Source: Actinomycetes bacterium
GTDB taxonomy: Bacteria; Actinomycetota; Thermoleophilia; Solirubrobacterales; 70-9
Assembly (NCBI GenBank): GCA_016861045.1
Contig: BOKP01000004.1
Coordinates: 186,001 to 250,000, forward strand
DNA length: 64,000 bases
Direction: 5' to 3'
The notes under the pieces were generated by a model. It was not told the DNA's origin, searched no databases, and saw only the letters and a program-made list of their open reading frames with translations. Shown here in pieces: positions 11,570 through 20,345 of the stretch (positions within the stretch are counted from its first letter, which is position 1; every line of letters starts with the position of its first letter). Position numbers and translations under genes: made by a program.

Positions 11570-12346
11570 GTGCCCGAACCGCTCGCCGCAATCGGACGGC
11601 GGCTGCCGCGGGGTTGGCCCGACCTCCTGCTGCAGTTCGCGCTCTTCTTCGTCGCCTACCAGGCGTACCAGGTGGTTCGCGGGGTCATCGACGGCAAGAG
11701 CGACCTCGCGTTCGCCAACGCCGAGCTGATCGTCGACGCCGAGCGGTCGCTCGGCACGTTCTTCGAGCCCGGCTTGCAGCGGGCGCTCCTCGGGCACGAG
11801 TGGCTGATCGACGCCGCCAACTGGCTGTACGTGAACTCGCACTTCACGATCACGGTCGTCTTCCTCGCCTGGCTCTACCTGTTCCGCAACGAGAACTTCT
11901 ACTTCGTCCGGAACATGTTCATGGTCGCGATGGGGATCGCGCTGGTCGGCTATGCGCTGTTCCCGACGGCGCCGCCGCGCATGCTCCCGGGCGAGGGCTT
12001 CACCGACACGATCGCCACCTTCACCGCGGTCGACCAGGACAGCAACGCGGTCAGCTTCCTGGTCAACAAGTACGCGGCCGTGCCGAGCATGCACATCGGC
12101 TTCTCGTCGATGATCGCCGGGTCCGCGGTGATGCTCGTCCGCAATCCGCTCGGGCGGATGCTGTGGGCGCTCTATCCGCTGCTCGTCTTCGCGGTGATCC
12201 TCGTCACCGCCAACCACTACTGGCTCGACGCGGCCGCCGGACTGGCCGTCGCGATCTGCTCGGCCCTGGTCGCGAGCCGCGTCCTCGCCCCGGTCCGGCC
12301 CGCGCAGTGGGCGTTCCGCCCGGCGCCCGAGAGCGCCGCGATCTGA
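11570..12346 (+). CDS. PAP2-family membrane phosphatase (inositolphosphotransferase-like, PAP2_3)
   Basis: The 258-residue protein has about six membrane helices and the PAP2_3/Aur1-Ipt1-like motifs FPTAPPRMLP (131-140), PSMHIGFS (172-179) and NHYWLD (215-220). The conserved His and Asp form the phosphotransfer site, facing the outer side in relatives. GTG 11570 was chosen because TACAAT precedes it and the protein N-terminus starts there. The next two genes on the strand are a CDP-alcohol phosphotransferase and inositol-3-phosphate synthase. A role as phosphatidylinositol-phosphate phosphatase or inositol-lipid transferase is therefore inferred, not shown. Confidence 0.82.
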   Translation: MPEPLAAIGRRLPRGWPDLLLQFALFFVAYQAYQVVRGVIDGKSDLAFANAELIVDAERSLGTFFEPGLQRALLGHEWLIDAANWLYVNSHFTITVVFLAWLYLFRNENFYFVRNMFMVAMGIALVGYALFPTAPPRMLPGEGFTDTIATFTAVDQDSNAVSFLVNKYAAVPSMHIGFSSMIAGSAVMLVRNPLGRMLWALYPLLVFAVILVTANHYWLDAAAGLAVAICSALVASRVLAPVRPAQWAFRPAPESAAI

Positions 12347-12389
12347 TATGCGCCGTCCCGCGCTGACGCCGGTGGGCCGATTCCCCGGG

Positions 12390-12395
12390 TAGGTT
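12390..12395 (+). promoter_or_regulatory. -10 box for a leaderless CDP-alcohol phosphotransferase mRNA
   Basis: TAGGTT is placed 6 nt before ATG 12402. Confidence 0.5.
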
Positions 12396-12401
12396 GGGGC
12401 C

Positions 12402-13070
12402 ATGGCCGAGCCGCGACAGCGGGCGGCAGGACGCCGCCGCGCCGAACCCGAGCGAGCGGGCCGCTCCGAGCGGCCGCTCGGCGACCTGCGAGAGAACGCC
12501 CGCAACCGGTTGATCGAGTCGCGGCTGACGCCGAACGCGATCTCGATGACCGGGCTCGTCCTCAACCTCGCCGCCGCCGTCCTGATCCTCGACGACCGGT
12601 TCGTCCTCGGCGCGGTCGCATTCATCGTCGGCTCGATCATGGACACGCTCGACGGGCGCTACTCGCGGATGTCGGGGAAGGGGACGCAGTTCGGCGCCTT
12701 CCTCGACTCGACGCTGGATCGGATCGAGGAGGGGGTCGTCCTCGCCGCGATCTGCTGGCAGTTCGCCGCCGCCGGGGAGGAAGCGCTCGCCGCCGCCTGC
12801 CTGCTCGTCGTCCTCGGCTCGCTGATGGTCTCCTACACCCGGGCGCGCGCCGAGGCGCTCGGGGTCGAGTGCAAGCTCGGCATCGCGACGCGGCCGGTGC
12901 GGGTCGTGGTCCTCTCGGCGGGGCTGCTGTTCGCCGAAGGGGAGCTGATCGGCGGCGTCGACCTGCTGCCGGCGGCGATCTGGGTGATGCTGGCGCTGAC
13001 CGCCTTCACCGTCGTGCAGCGGGTATGGCACGTTCGCAGCAAGCTCATCGCCGCCGCCGGTGACGCCTGA
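12402..13070 (+). CDS. CDP-alcohol phosphatidyltransferase, probable phosphatidylinositol-phosphate synthase
   Basis: The 222-residue integral membrane enzyme carries the CDP-alcohol transferase signature D81-x2-D-G-x2-S-R-x8-G-x3-D102-x3-D106. It matches perfectly except for Ser where Ala is usual before the Arg. These Asp residues bind metal and CDP-diacylglycerol. Actinobacteria join CDP-diacylglycerol to inositol-3-phosphate to give phosphatidylinositol phosphate; the ino1 gene immediately downstream (150 bp) supports inositol phosphate as acceptor over glycerol phosphate. The N-terminal 30 residues are Arg-rich and cytoplasmic. Confidence 0.88.
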   Translation: MAEPRQRAAGRRRAEPERAGRSERPLGDLRENARNRLIESRLTPNAISMTGLVLNLAAAVLILDDRFVLGAVAFIVGSIMDTLDGRYSRMSGKGTQFGAFLDSTLDRIEEGVVLAAICWQFAAAGEEALAAACLLVVLGSLMVSYTRARAEALGVECKLGIATRPVRVVVLSAGLLFAEGELIGGVDLLPAAIWVMLALTAFTVVQRVWHVRSKLIAAAGDA

Positions 13071-13161
13071 GCCGCCGCGCCTTGCTGTAACCGGGTTGGG
13101 GGTATGGTGTTCTCACGGGTCCCGGGAACGCGCGGATTCGCTTGGGCCCGAACGGCCGAGC

Positions 13162-13224
13162 ATGACCGCGATCGACCCGAACCGGGCAGTCACCCAGACC
13201 CAGAAAGGCTTCGCTTACCGATGA
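13162..13224 (+). CDS. 20-residue leader frame coupled to inositol-3-phosphate synthase
   Basis: An ATG at 13162 opens a frame reading [20 protein letters not shown] and stops at TGA 13222-13224, overlapping the ino1 ATG as ATGA. The ino1 Shine-Dalgarno-like AGAAAGG (13202-13208) is 12 nt from its ATG, too far for strong initiation, so coupling through this frame is plausible. No strong Shine-Dalgarno sequence was seen for the leader itself. It may be a chance frame in GC-rich DNA. Confidence 0.35.
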   Translation: MTAIDPNRAVTQTQKGFAYR

Positions 13225-14411
13225 GCAACAGCAACGGAGCGCACAGCGGCGGCGGCCACGCCGACGACGGCAAGGTCCGCGTCGCGATCGTCGGCGTCGG
13301 CAACTGCGCCAACTCGTTCATCCAGGGCGTCCAGTACTACAAGGACGCGGACCCCTCCGAGCAGGTGCCGGGGCTCATGCACGTCGACCTCGGCGGCTAC
13401 CACGTCTCCGACATCGAGTTCACCGCCGCCTTCGACATCGACGTCGAGAAGGTCGGCAAGGACCTCGGCGAGGCGATCTGGTCCGGTCAGAACGACACGA
13501 TCAAGTTCGCCGACGTGCCGAAGCTCGGGGTCGAGGTGCAGCGCGGGATGACCCACGACGGGCTCGGCAAGTACCTGAAGCAGAAGATCACCAAGGCCCC
13601 CGGGCCGACCGCCGACATCGTCTCGATCCTCAGGGAGACGAAGACGGACGTGCTCGTCTGCTACCTGCCGGTCGGCTCCGAGCAGGCCACCAAGTGGTAC
13701 GTCGAGCAGGCCCTGAAGGCCGGCGTCGGCTTCGTCAACTGCCTGCCGGTGTTCATCGCCCGCGAGGACTACTGGGACAAGCGCTTCGCCGATGCCGGGC
13801 TGCCGATCATCGGCGACGACATCAAGTCCCAGGTCGGGGCGACGATCGTCCACCGCCAGCTCGCCCGCCTCTTCCACGAGCGCGGCGTCGAGATGCAGCA
13901 CACCAGCCAGCTGAACGTCGGCGGCAACATGGACTTCTTCAACATGCTCGAGCGCGAGCGGCTCGACTCGAAGAAGATCTCGAAGACCAACGCCGTGACC
14001 TCGATCATGGGCACCGAGCTGGAGGACCGCGACGTCCACGTCGGCCCCTCCGACTACGTGCCGTGGCTGACCGATCGCAAGTGGGCCCACATCCGCCTCG
14101 AGGGCAAGAGCTTCGGCGACGTCCCGCTCAACGTCGAGCTCAAGCTCGAGGTCTGGGACTCGCCGAACTCGGCCGGAGTCGTGATCGACGCCGTGCGGCT
14201 GATCAAGCTGGCGCTGAACAACGGCATCGCCGGCCAGCTCGACGGCCCCTCCAGCTACCTGATGAAGTCGCCGCACACGCAGCGGCCCGACGCGGAGGCA
14301 CGCGAGCTCACCGAGGAGTTCATCGCGGCCAATGCCCGCGGCGCCGCCGCGACCCGGGCGAAGGAGGACGTCGACTCGGGTACTGCGGCCGAAGCCCGCG
14401 CCGGAAGCTGA
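13221..14411 (+). CDS. ino1: inositol-3-phosphate synthase
   Basis: The 396-residue NAD-dependent enzyme converts glucose-6-phosphate to myo-inositol-3-phosphate. The Rossmann start [18 protein letters not shown], the conserved [30 protein letters not shown] and [19 protein letters not shown] are characteristic of the actinobacterial/archaeal form. ATG 13221 starts the recognisable protein; a longer frame exists upstream but has no homology. It supplies the acceptor for the upstream CDP-alcohol phosphotransferase. A possible promoter TATGGT at 13102 gives a leader of about 110 nt. Confidence 0.95.
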   Translation: MSNSNGAHSGGGHADDGKVRVAIVGVGNCANSFIQGVQYYKDADPSEQVPGLMHVDLGGYHVSDIEFTAAFDIDVEKVGKDLGEAIWSGQNDTIKFADVPKLGVEVQRGMTHDGLGKYLKQKITKAPGPTADIVSILRETKTDVLVCYLPVGSEQATKWYVEQALKAGVGFVNCLPVFIAREDYWDKRFADAGLPIIGDDIKSQVGATIVHRQLARLFHERGVEMQHTSQLNVGGNMDFFNMLERERLDSKKISKTNAVTSIMGTELEDRDVHVGPSDYVPWLTDRKWAHIRLEGKSFGDVPLNVELKLEVWDSPNSAGVVIDAVRLIKLALNNGIAGQLDGPSSYLMKSPHTQRPDAEARELTEEFIAANARGAAATRAKEDVDSGTAAEARAGS

Positions 14412-14453
14412 GCCGGTCCGGCCACCGGCTCGACCGGTGACGCCGGGCCCGGG

Positions 14454-16046
14454 TCAGGCGGTGAGCTGAGGCGGCTCCTTGCCGAGGATCAGGTCGGCGC
14501 CCTTCTCGGCGATCATGATCGTCGGGGCGTTGGTGTTGCCGCGGGTGATCGTGGGCATCACCGAGGCATCGACCACGCGCAGCCCCTCGACGCCACGGAC
14601 GCGGAGCTCGGGATCGACGACCGAGCCGTCGTCGGCGCCCATCCTGCAGGTGCCGACCGGGTGGTAGAGGAGCTCGACCCGGCGGCGGGCGTCGGCGACC
14701 AGCGCCTCGTCGTCCTCGACCGACCCTCCGGGGTAGATCTCGCGCCCCGCCGCGGCGGCCAGCGGCGCCGTGGCGGCGAGCTCGCGGGCGAGCTTGATGC
14801 CCCAGACCAGGGCGTCGACGTCGGCTCGCTCGGTCAGGTGGTTGCCGACGATCGCCGGCTTCGCCGCGGGGTCGGACGAGGTCAGCGTGACCTCGCCCCG
14901 CGCCTTCGGCTCGACCAGGACCGGCCCGATCGTCATCGCGTGCCCGTCGTGCTCCTCGAAGCCATTGTCGGCGAAGTACGCGGGCGCGATGTGGAACTGG
15001 ACGTCGGGCGGGCCGTCGCCGCCGTCGGAGCGGGCGAACAGGAAGGCCTCGGCGACCGTCGAGGTCAGGGGGCCGCGGCGGCGCAGCAGGAAGTCGGCCA
15101 GCGCCGCCGGCCTCTCGGCGTCGGCGAGCGAGCCGCCGATCGTCGAGTCCCAGATGCCGACGACGTAGGGATGGTCCTGGAGGTTCGTCCCGACCGCCGG
15201 CAGGGGGACCCCCGGCTCGACCCCGACCCGACCGAGCTTGTCGGGATCGCCGATCCCCGAAAGCATCAGGAGCTGCGGCGAGCCGATCGCGCCGGCGGCG
15301 AGGATCACCTCATCGCGGGCGCGCGCGACCGCCATCGGAGTCCTGCCGGCGAGCTCGACGCCGCGGGCGCGGCCGTCGCGAAGCTCGACGCCGAGCGCGG
15401 TGGCGCCGGTGAGCACGGTCAGGTTCGGGCGCCCCGCGGCGGGGCGGAGGAACGCGTCGGCGGCGCTCCAGCGGCGCCCCCGCCTCTGGGTCACCTCGAC
15501 CCCGCAGACGCCGTTCGGCTCGCCGTCGTTGTAGTCGGGATCCGCCGGATGTCCGAGGCTCCGGGCGGCGGCGACGATCAGGTCGGTGAGCGGGCGCGGG
15601 TCCCGCGGGGCCGCGACGTCGAGCAGCCCGCCGTAGCCGTGGACGGCGCTTGCGCCCGCCTCGCGGTGCTCGGAGCGGACGAAGTAGGGGAGGACCTCGT
15701 TCCAGCCCCAGCCGGCGCAGCCGGCCTCGTCCCGCCAGCCGTCGTAGTCGGCGCGGTGGCCGCGGACGTAGAGCATCGCGTTCATCGAGCTCGAGCCGCC
15801 GATCCCCTTGCCGCGCGGCACGTAGAGCGAGCGCCCATCGCAGCCGGGCTCCGGGCCCGTCGCATAGTCCCAGTCGAGCTTCGTCCGGAACTGCTGCGCG
15901 AAGGCGGCCGGGATCTTGATCTTCGGCGAGCGGTCGGGCCCGCCGGCCTCGACCAGCAGCACCTCCGCCCCGGAATCGCTGAGCCGGTTCGCGAGCACGC
16001 ATCCGGCCGAGCCCGCCCCCACGATCACATAGTCGAAGTCGCTCAT
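14454..16046 (-). CDS. GMC-family FAD-dependent alcohol dehydrogenase (choline dehydrogenase-like)
   Basis: The 530-residue flavoprotein has FAD motif YVIVGAGSAGCVLANRLS at its start. The GMC signature RGKGIGGSSSMNAMLYVRG, a second signature GAIGSPQLLMLSGIG, and the catalytic His in YHPVGTCRMG followed by the Asn region PTITRGNTNAPTIM are present. It oxidises a primary alcohol; the substrate cannot be fixed. ATG 16046 has GAGAGGAG as Shine-Dalgarno 6 nt upstream. It converges with ino1 and diverges from the GT-PHP gene. Confidence 0.92.
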   Translation of the reverse strand: MSDFDYVIVGAGSAGCVLANRLSDSGAEVLLVEAGGPDRSPKIKIPAAFAQQFRTKLDWDYATGPEPGCDGRSLYVPRGKGIGGSSSMNAMLYVRGHRADYDGWRDEAGCAGWGWNEVLPYFVRSEHREAGASAVHGYGGLLDVAAPRDPRPLTDLIVAAARSLGHPADPDYNDGEPNGVCGVEVTQRRGRRWSAADAFLRPAAGRPNLTVLTGATALGVELRDGRARGVELAGRTPMAVARARDEVILAAGAIGSPQLLMLSGIGDPDKLGRVGVEPGVPLPAVGTNLQDHPYVVGIWDSTIGGSLADAERPAALADFLLRRRGPLTSTVAEAFLFARSDGGDGPPDVQFHIAPAYFADNGFEEHDGHAMTIGPVLVEPKARGEVTLTSSDPAAKPAIVGNHLTERADVDALVWGIKLARELAATAPLAAAAGREIYPGGSVEDDEALVADARRRVELLYHPVGTCRMGADDGSVVDPELRVRGVEGLRVVDASVMPTITRGNTNAPTIMIAEKGADLILGKEPPQLTA

Positions 16047-16194
16047 GCCCGCTCCTCTCGGCTCGCGCCCGGCCACGGGCGATCCTAGATGCTCGGCGCC
16101 GGTCCCGCGCGCATCGGCGCCGGGCCGGGAGTCGGCCGGGGCTGCCGCGATCACCGCCCGGGGCCGGGTAGCGACCGGGCCCGCCGGCCGCATC

Positions 16195-16200
16195 TATCCT
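16195..16200 (+). promoter_or_regulatory. -10 box for the GT-PHP fusion gene
   Basis: TATCCT stands 6 nt before the GTG at 16207, in the leaderless arrangement seen across the window. Confidence 0.5.
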
Positions 16201-16206
16201 GCAGCG

Positions 16207-18189
16207 GTGCCCGCGCGCGAGCGTCTGACGATCGCCCAGGTCTCGCCCTACTCCTGGGGGGGACACCACGAGGTCAACGCCTACGTGGCCGGCGCGGCGG
16301 CCGCGCTGAAGGAGCGCGGGCATCGCGTCGTCGTCGCGGCGCCGGCGGGCACCAGGGCGGACCTGCGCCGCTCCCGCGCGGCGGTCGAGCGCAGCCGCGG
16401 GGACGGCGCCGGGGTCTTCGGCTCGGGCTGGGACGGCGTCACCGCCGGTCCCGGCGGGCCGGCGGTGATCTCCGTCGGCACCGCGATCGAGCTGCCGGCC
16501 GGGGGCCGGCCGCGGCCGGCCCCCGTTTCGCTCGACATCTCGCGCTCGCTCGGGCGCCTCTTGACGGCGGTCGAGTTCGACATCGTCCACGTCCACGATC
16601 CGTTCGCCCCGAGCGCCGCGTCGGCGGCGCTGCGGCACTCGTGGTCGCTCAACGCTGCGACCTTCCACCTGCCGACCGAGCGCACGCTCTCGACCCAGCT
16701 CGCGCGCCCCCTCGTCGAGATCTTCTTCGGCCGCCTCGACGCGCGGATGGTCGCCGCGGTGAGCACCGGGGAGCTGCTCGAGCGGTTCTTCCCCGGAAGC
16801 TACGAGGTCGTGCCCCCGGCCGCCGTCGTCGGCAGCGCCGATCAGGCGCCAGGAGCTTCGCCCCGGATCGTCCACTGCGCCCGCGAGGAACGTGGAGCGC
16901 TGCGGATCTTCCTGCGGGCCCTGCGCCGGTTGCCGCTCGATCTCGAGTGGCGGGCCGACGTCTGGATCGAGGACCCCGCGGTGCAGACGCCGCGGCTCAA
17001 CAGCCGCCTCCGCGAGCGGGTCCGGGTCCTCCGTCCCGAGCACATCGAGGCCGAGGACGTGATCGCCGGCGCCGACGTGCTCGTCGCCGCCTCGGGCGGG
17101 CCGCAGCCGGCGCCGAGCGCGATCTACGCGGCCTTCGCCGCCGGCGCCGTCCCGGTCGCTTCCCGGATCGGCGTCTACGAGGACCTCGTCGACGCCGAGG
17201 AGGGCGAGCGCGGCCTCGTCTTCCCGGCCGGCGACTCGCAGACGCTGGCGGGCCAGGTCGAGCGCCTGATCCGCGACGAGGCCCTGCGACGGCGGCTCGC
17301 GGAGGCGGGCGCCCGGGCGGCCCGCGACTTCGGCGACGTCGCCGACGAGCTCGAGGCGGTCTATGGGCAGATCGTGGCCCGCCGTCACGATCCCGCCGGG
17401 GATCCCGCGATCCGCCGCCGCGTCGGGCGGCGGCGGACGATCGACTGCGACCTGCACATGCACACGGATCACTCCAACGACTGCGCGACCCCGGTCGAGG
17501 TGCTGATCGAGACCGCCAAGGACCGCGGCATGGGGGCGATCGCGATCACCGACCACAACGAGATCTCGGGGGCGCTGGCCGCCCGCGAGATCGCTGCCCG
17601 CGACGGCGGCATCGAGGTGATCGTCGGCGAGGAGGTGAAGACGGCGGAGCAGGGCGAGGTGATCGGCCTCTTCATTGAGGAGAAGATCGAGCGCGGGATG
17701 ACGATGGCCGAGACGATCGCCGAGATCCGCCGCCAGGGCGGCCTCGTCTACGTCCCGCACCCTTTCGATCGGCTGCACTCGGTGCCCGACTACGAGCACC
17801 TGCTCGACATCGTCGAGGACATCGACGTCCTCGAGGTCTTCAACCCGCGGGTCGCGTTCAGCGCCTTCAACGAAGAGGCGGAGCGGTTTGCGGCCAAGTA
17901 CCGGATCGTCCCGGGCGCCGGGTCCGACGGCCACGTCGCGCAGGCGCTCGGCAGCGTCCGCATCCGCCTCCACGGCTTCGATGGCCCCGACGAGTTCCTC
18001 GAGTCGATGCGGAGCGCCGACATCGTCCGCAAGCACAAGAACCTCGTCTACGTGCAGGCGCTGAAGTGGATGCAGGCGGCGAGCGGGCAGGCCGGCGGCC
18101 GCAAGGAGGTCGCCGACCCGCGCCCGGTCCGGGGCGGCCTGCGGTCGGAGCAGCGCCGGCGCCGGGCTCTGACCCGCGGCAAGAGTTGA
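16207..18189 (+). CDS. glycosyltransferase (GT4-like) fused to a PHP phosphoesterase domain
   Basis: This is one uninterrupted 660-residue frame. Residues 7-395 form a GT-B glycosyltransferase: the N-terminal SPYSWGGHHEVNAYVAGAAA loop, FDIVHVHDP at 124-132, donor-site region ending YAAFAAGAVPVASRIGVYEDLV. Residues 411-610 are a PHP metal-dependent phosphoesterase with DLHMHTDHS (415-423), AITDHNE (446-452), VPHPFD (516-521) and GSDGH (572-576), which supply the metal ligands. A basic tail follows. The pair could add a sugar and trim a phosphate in one envelope pathway, but the substrate is unknown. It is soluble, with no signal peptide. The next gene starts 66 nt downstream. Confidence 0.85.
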   Translation: MPARERLTIAQVSPYSWGGHHEVNAYVAGAAAALKERGHRVVVAAPAGTRADLRRSRAAVERSRGDGAGVFGSGWDGVTAGPGGPAVISVGTAIELPAGGRPRPAPVSLDISRSLGRLLTAVEFDIVHVHDPFAPSAASAALRHSWSLNAATFHLPTERTLSTQLARPLVEIFFGRLDARMVAAVSTGELLERFFPGSYEVVPPAAVVGSADQAPGASPRIVHCAREERGALRIFLRALRRLPLDLEWRADVWIEDPAVQTPRLNSRLRERVRVLRPEHIEAEDVIAGADVLVAASGGPQPAPSAIYAAFAAGAVPVASRIGVYEDLVDAEEGERGLVFPAGDSQTLAGQVERLIRDEALRRRLAEAGARAARDFGDVADELEAVYGQIVARRHDPAGDPAIRRRVGRRRTIDCDLHMHTDHSNDCATPVEVLIETAKDRGMGAIAITDHNEISGALAAREIAARDGGIEVIVGEEVKTAEQGEVIGLFIEEKIERGMTMAETIAEIRRQGGLVYVPHPFDRLHSVPDYEHLLDIVEDIDVLEVFNPRVAFSAFNEEAERFAAKYRIVPGAGSDGHVAQALGSVRIRLHGFDGPDEFLESMRSADIVRKHKNLVYVQALKWMQAASGQAGGRKEVADPRPVRGGLRSEQRRRRALTRGKS

Positions 18190-18255
18190 TTCAGGGGCCA
18201 TAACGCCGTGCAACCGAAAGGAGAGGACCGGGCGCCGTCAAAGGAGTCGCCCGCC

Positions 18256-18861
18256 GTGCCGATCACCGAGGACGAGATCAAGGAGAAGTACCTCGAGCGC
18301 GCGATCCGCGAGCTCAACCAGCTCACCCACGAGCTGCAGGACTGCCGCGACTGCCCGCGCGGCAGCCTGATGCCGGTGCTCGGCTCGGGCCATCCCCAGG
18401 CCGACGTGATGCTGCTCAAGCACGCTCCGAGCGCCGCCGAGATCGAGGAGGGCGTCGCCTTCTACGGCCGCTCGGGCACGGCGGTGATGAAGTCGCTGAA
18501 GCGGCTCGGGATCGATCCGCTCGTCGTCTACGGCACGCTCTGTGTCAAGTGCCCGCTCTCGGACCCGGCGCTGGCGGGACCGAGTTGCGTCGCCCGCCTC
18601 GTCCGCGAGGTGGCGATCGTCGAGCCGCGCTGCATCGTCGTCATGGGCGAGCCGGCGCTCGAGTGCCTGAACGACGTCGAGATCCCGCTCGCGGTCCCGC
18701 TCGAGGCGCGCCCGGGCGAGATCCAGGCGATGACGCCGACCATCGACGCCATCTACACGCCCGACATCGATGCCTCGCTCGACGCGGAGGGGCCCAAGCG
18801 GGACTTCTGGCGCGCGTTCCGCGCGGTCGGCGACTGGTACGGGGATCTCCCTCCCTACTGA
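18256..18861 (+). CDS. divergent uracil-DNA glycosylase superfamily protein, probably Fe-S
   Basis: With the start at GTG 18256 (AAAGGAG 9 nt upstream) the protein has 201 residues; an earlier GTG at 18208 is possible. CRDCPRG near the start, then TLCVKCPL and a later SCVARL, resemble the four-Cys [4Fe-4S] layout of family 4/5 UDGs, and IVEPRCIVVMGEPALECL fits that fold. However, the catalytic motif GEAPG reads KHAPS, and the second motif HPS reads TPD (IYTPDID). Ordinary uracil excision is therefore doubtful. It may be a UDG-fold protein with another role. Confidence 0.65.
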   Translation: MPITEDEIKEKYLERAIRELNQLTHELQDCRDCPRGSLMPVLGSGHPQADVMLLKHAPSAAEIEEGVAFYGRSGTAVMKSLKRLGIDPLVVYGTLCVKCPLSDPALAGPSCVARLVREVAIVEPRCIVVMGEPALECLNDVEIPLAVPLEARPGEIQAMTPTIDAIYTPDIDASLDAEGPKRDFWRAFRAVGDWYGDLPPY

Positions 18862-18892
18862 TCGGATCGCCGGCGCGGAGCCGTTGCGCCGC

Positions 18893-18898
18893 TACATT
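18893..18898 (+). promoter_or_regulatory. -10 box before a small membrane protein gene
   Basis: TACATT lies 9 nt before ATG 18908, leaving a leader of at most a few bases. Confidence 0.45.
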
Positions 18899-18907
18899 GG
18901 GCCATCC

Positions 18908-19333
18908 ATGCGAGCCGCCGTCGGCCAAGTGATCTCCTTCGCGGCGACGATCGTCGCCGCGATCATCATCGGCTTCGGGGTCCCCCTCGCATGGGTCTGG
19001 ATCGGCTCGCAGCTTCAGTCGGGGTCGGGGGCGAGCACGGTCAACTTCTCGGTCGCGATGGTGATCCTGTTCGGGATCATCATCACCTACGTCCTCCTCC
19101 TCTATCTCGCCGGCATCGTCCTCGCCCTCTTCGGCCCGCGCGAGGGAGCCGGCTCGTCGCAACCTCGGACGCGGATGCCGTGGATGCGCGGCATGACCGA
19201 CACCCGCGAGCTCAAGCGCGGTCCGACGATGGGCGCCATCGAGCGCCTCTTCGTCGTGACCACGATGATCGTCACCGTCGCCTTCTGGCTCTGGTTCGCC
19301 TTCCTGGCCGGCAGCCCGCTTCCGAATCAGTAG
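18908..19333 (+). CDS. small membrane protein of unknown function
   Basis: The product is not recognised. The 141-residue protein has three predicted membrane helices: about 8-33 (with GFGVPLAWVW), 46-74 (VAMVILFGIIITYVLLLYL) and 115-136. Between the second and third lies a basic cytoplasmic or external loop with RTRMPWMRGMTDTRELKRG. Start ATG 18908 is supported by the TACATT box. It lies 46 nt after the UDG-like gene but with its own likely promoter, so the two are not clearly an operon. Confidence 0.7.
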   Translation: MRAAVGQVISFAATIVAAIIIGFGVPLAWVWIGSQLQSGSGASTVNFSVAMVILFGIIITYVLLLYLAGIVLALFGPREGAGSSQPRTRMPWMRGMTDTRELKRGPTMGAIERLFVVTTMIVTVAFWLWFAFLAGSPLPNQ

Positions 19334-19406
19334 GAAGAACCGCCCCGGCGGAGATCGCCCGGGCTTCGCCCGTCCGCTTCCGCCGGGATCGCCGGCATCG
19401 CTGACC

Positions 19407-19439
19407 CTGGGTCAACCGTGAATCGCGGTCCTCGGACCC
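19407..19439. repeat. decayed copy of the 44-bp intergenic repeat
   Basis: CTGGGTCAA opens it, CGCGGTC lies in the middle and GGACCCG closes it, as in the 44-bp family at 47409, 47481 and 53681, but about 10 bp are missing. It lies between the convergent ends of the membrane protein and LLM genes. An overlapping hairpin, GAATCGCGG / CCGCGATTC (19420-19451), could act as terminator. Confidence 0.4.
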
Positions 19440-19559
19440 GATCCGCGATTCGCCTGCCGGGTGGCGTCGGCCCTCCCGCATTCGGATCGCCGACTCCCTC
19501 ATTCGCGCAGGCGCCCCGGCAACGGGTAGGGCCCGGCGCGAGCCGACCGGCCCGAGCGG

Positions 19560-20345
19560 CTACCGCGGAGCCGCGGCCGTTGCCACCCGGTCCATCGCCT
19601 CCACCGTCGCGCTGGCGAGGGCGCGGACGACGACCGTGTCGAGGGCCGTGTAGGCGGCGAGCAGGCCGTCGGCCGAGCCGGGGTCCTCCGCGGCGACGCC
19701 GACCGTTCCCGGTGGCCGGCCGAGGCGCTCGAACTGGCGCCGGTAGCCGTCGTGGAGGTCGCGGTAGAAGCCCTCCTCCTTGGCCAGCCTGGTCGCGGCG
19801 TCGGCGCCGACGGCGGTGCGGACGTATCCGTACACGGCCGGCGTCTCGCGCCCGGCCGCGGCGGCGCCGGCCTCGACGTGGGCCCGCGCCGCGGTCGCGT
19901 GATCGGGCGTCATCCAGTTGAAGAAGGCGCCGTCGTAGGCGCCGCCCGCGAGGGCGCACATCCTCGGCCCCATCGCGGCGAGGATCAGCCTGACGCCGGG
20001 GATCGCCGCGCGGAGCTCGTCGTGGGCCGCCTTCATCGCCGTCAGCGGCCGCTGCGAGAAGCCGGCGCCGACGCCGACGAGCAGGCGCGAGCGGTCGAGG
20101 CCGAGCGTCTCGATCCGCTCGTCGATCGCGGCGGGCTCGTGACGGTCGAGGGCGAGGACCGCGACTCCGAGCTGGAGCGCGGGCGATCCGGCGGCGAAGG
20201 CGGCGAGCGTCTCGAGCCCGCTCGCCGCCGGGTGGTCGTTCGCCCAGATCGAGGTGTAGCCGAGCTCCTCGCAGCGCGCCGCCAGCGGCGTCGCGACCTC
20301 GGGGTCGAGGCCGGCGGCGACGCCGAACCCGCGCCCGCCGCTCAC
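19560..20345 (-). CDS. LLM-class (luciferase-like) oxidoreductase, probably F420-dependent
   Basis: The 261-residue TIM-barrel flavin/F420 enzyme has ELGYTSIWANDHP near the start, LLVGVGAGFS and the helix after it, and LILAAMGPRMCALAGGAYDGAFFNW, matching the family's A-x-G-P cofactor-phosphate loop. Actinobacterial members of this short type generally use F420; the substrate is unknown. The GTG at 20345 overlaps the stop of the upstream RNA methyltransferase as GTGA, so the two are translationally coupled. Confidence 0.8.
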   Translation of the reverse strand: MSGGRGFGVAAGLDPEVATPLAARCEELGYTSIWANDHPAASGLETLAAFAAGSPALQLGVAVLALDRHEPAAIDERIETLGLDRSRLLVGVGAGFSQRPLTAMKAAHDELRAAIPGVRLILAAMGPRMCALAGGAYDGAFFNWMTPDHATAARAHVEAGAAAAGRETPAVYGYVRTAVGADAATRLAKEEGFYRDLHDGYRRQFERLGRPPGTVGVAAEDPGSADGLLAAYTALDTVVVRALASATVEAMDRVATAAAPR

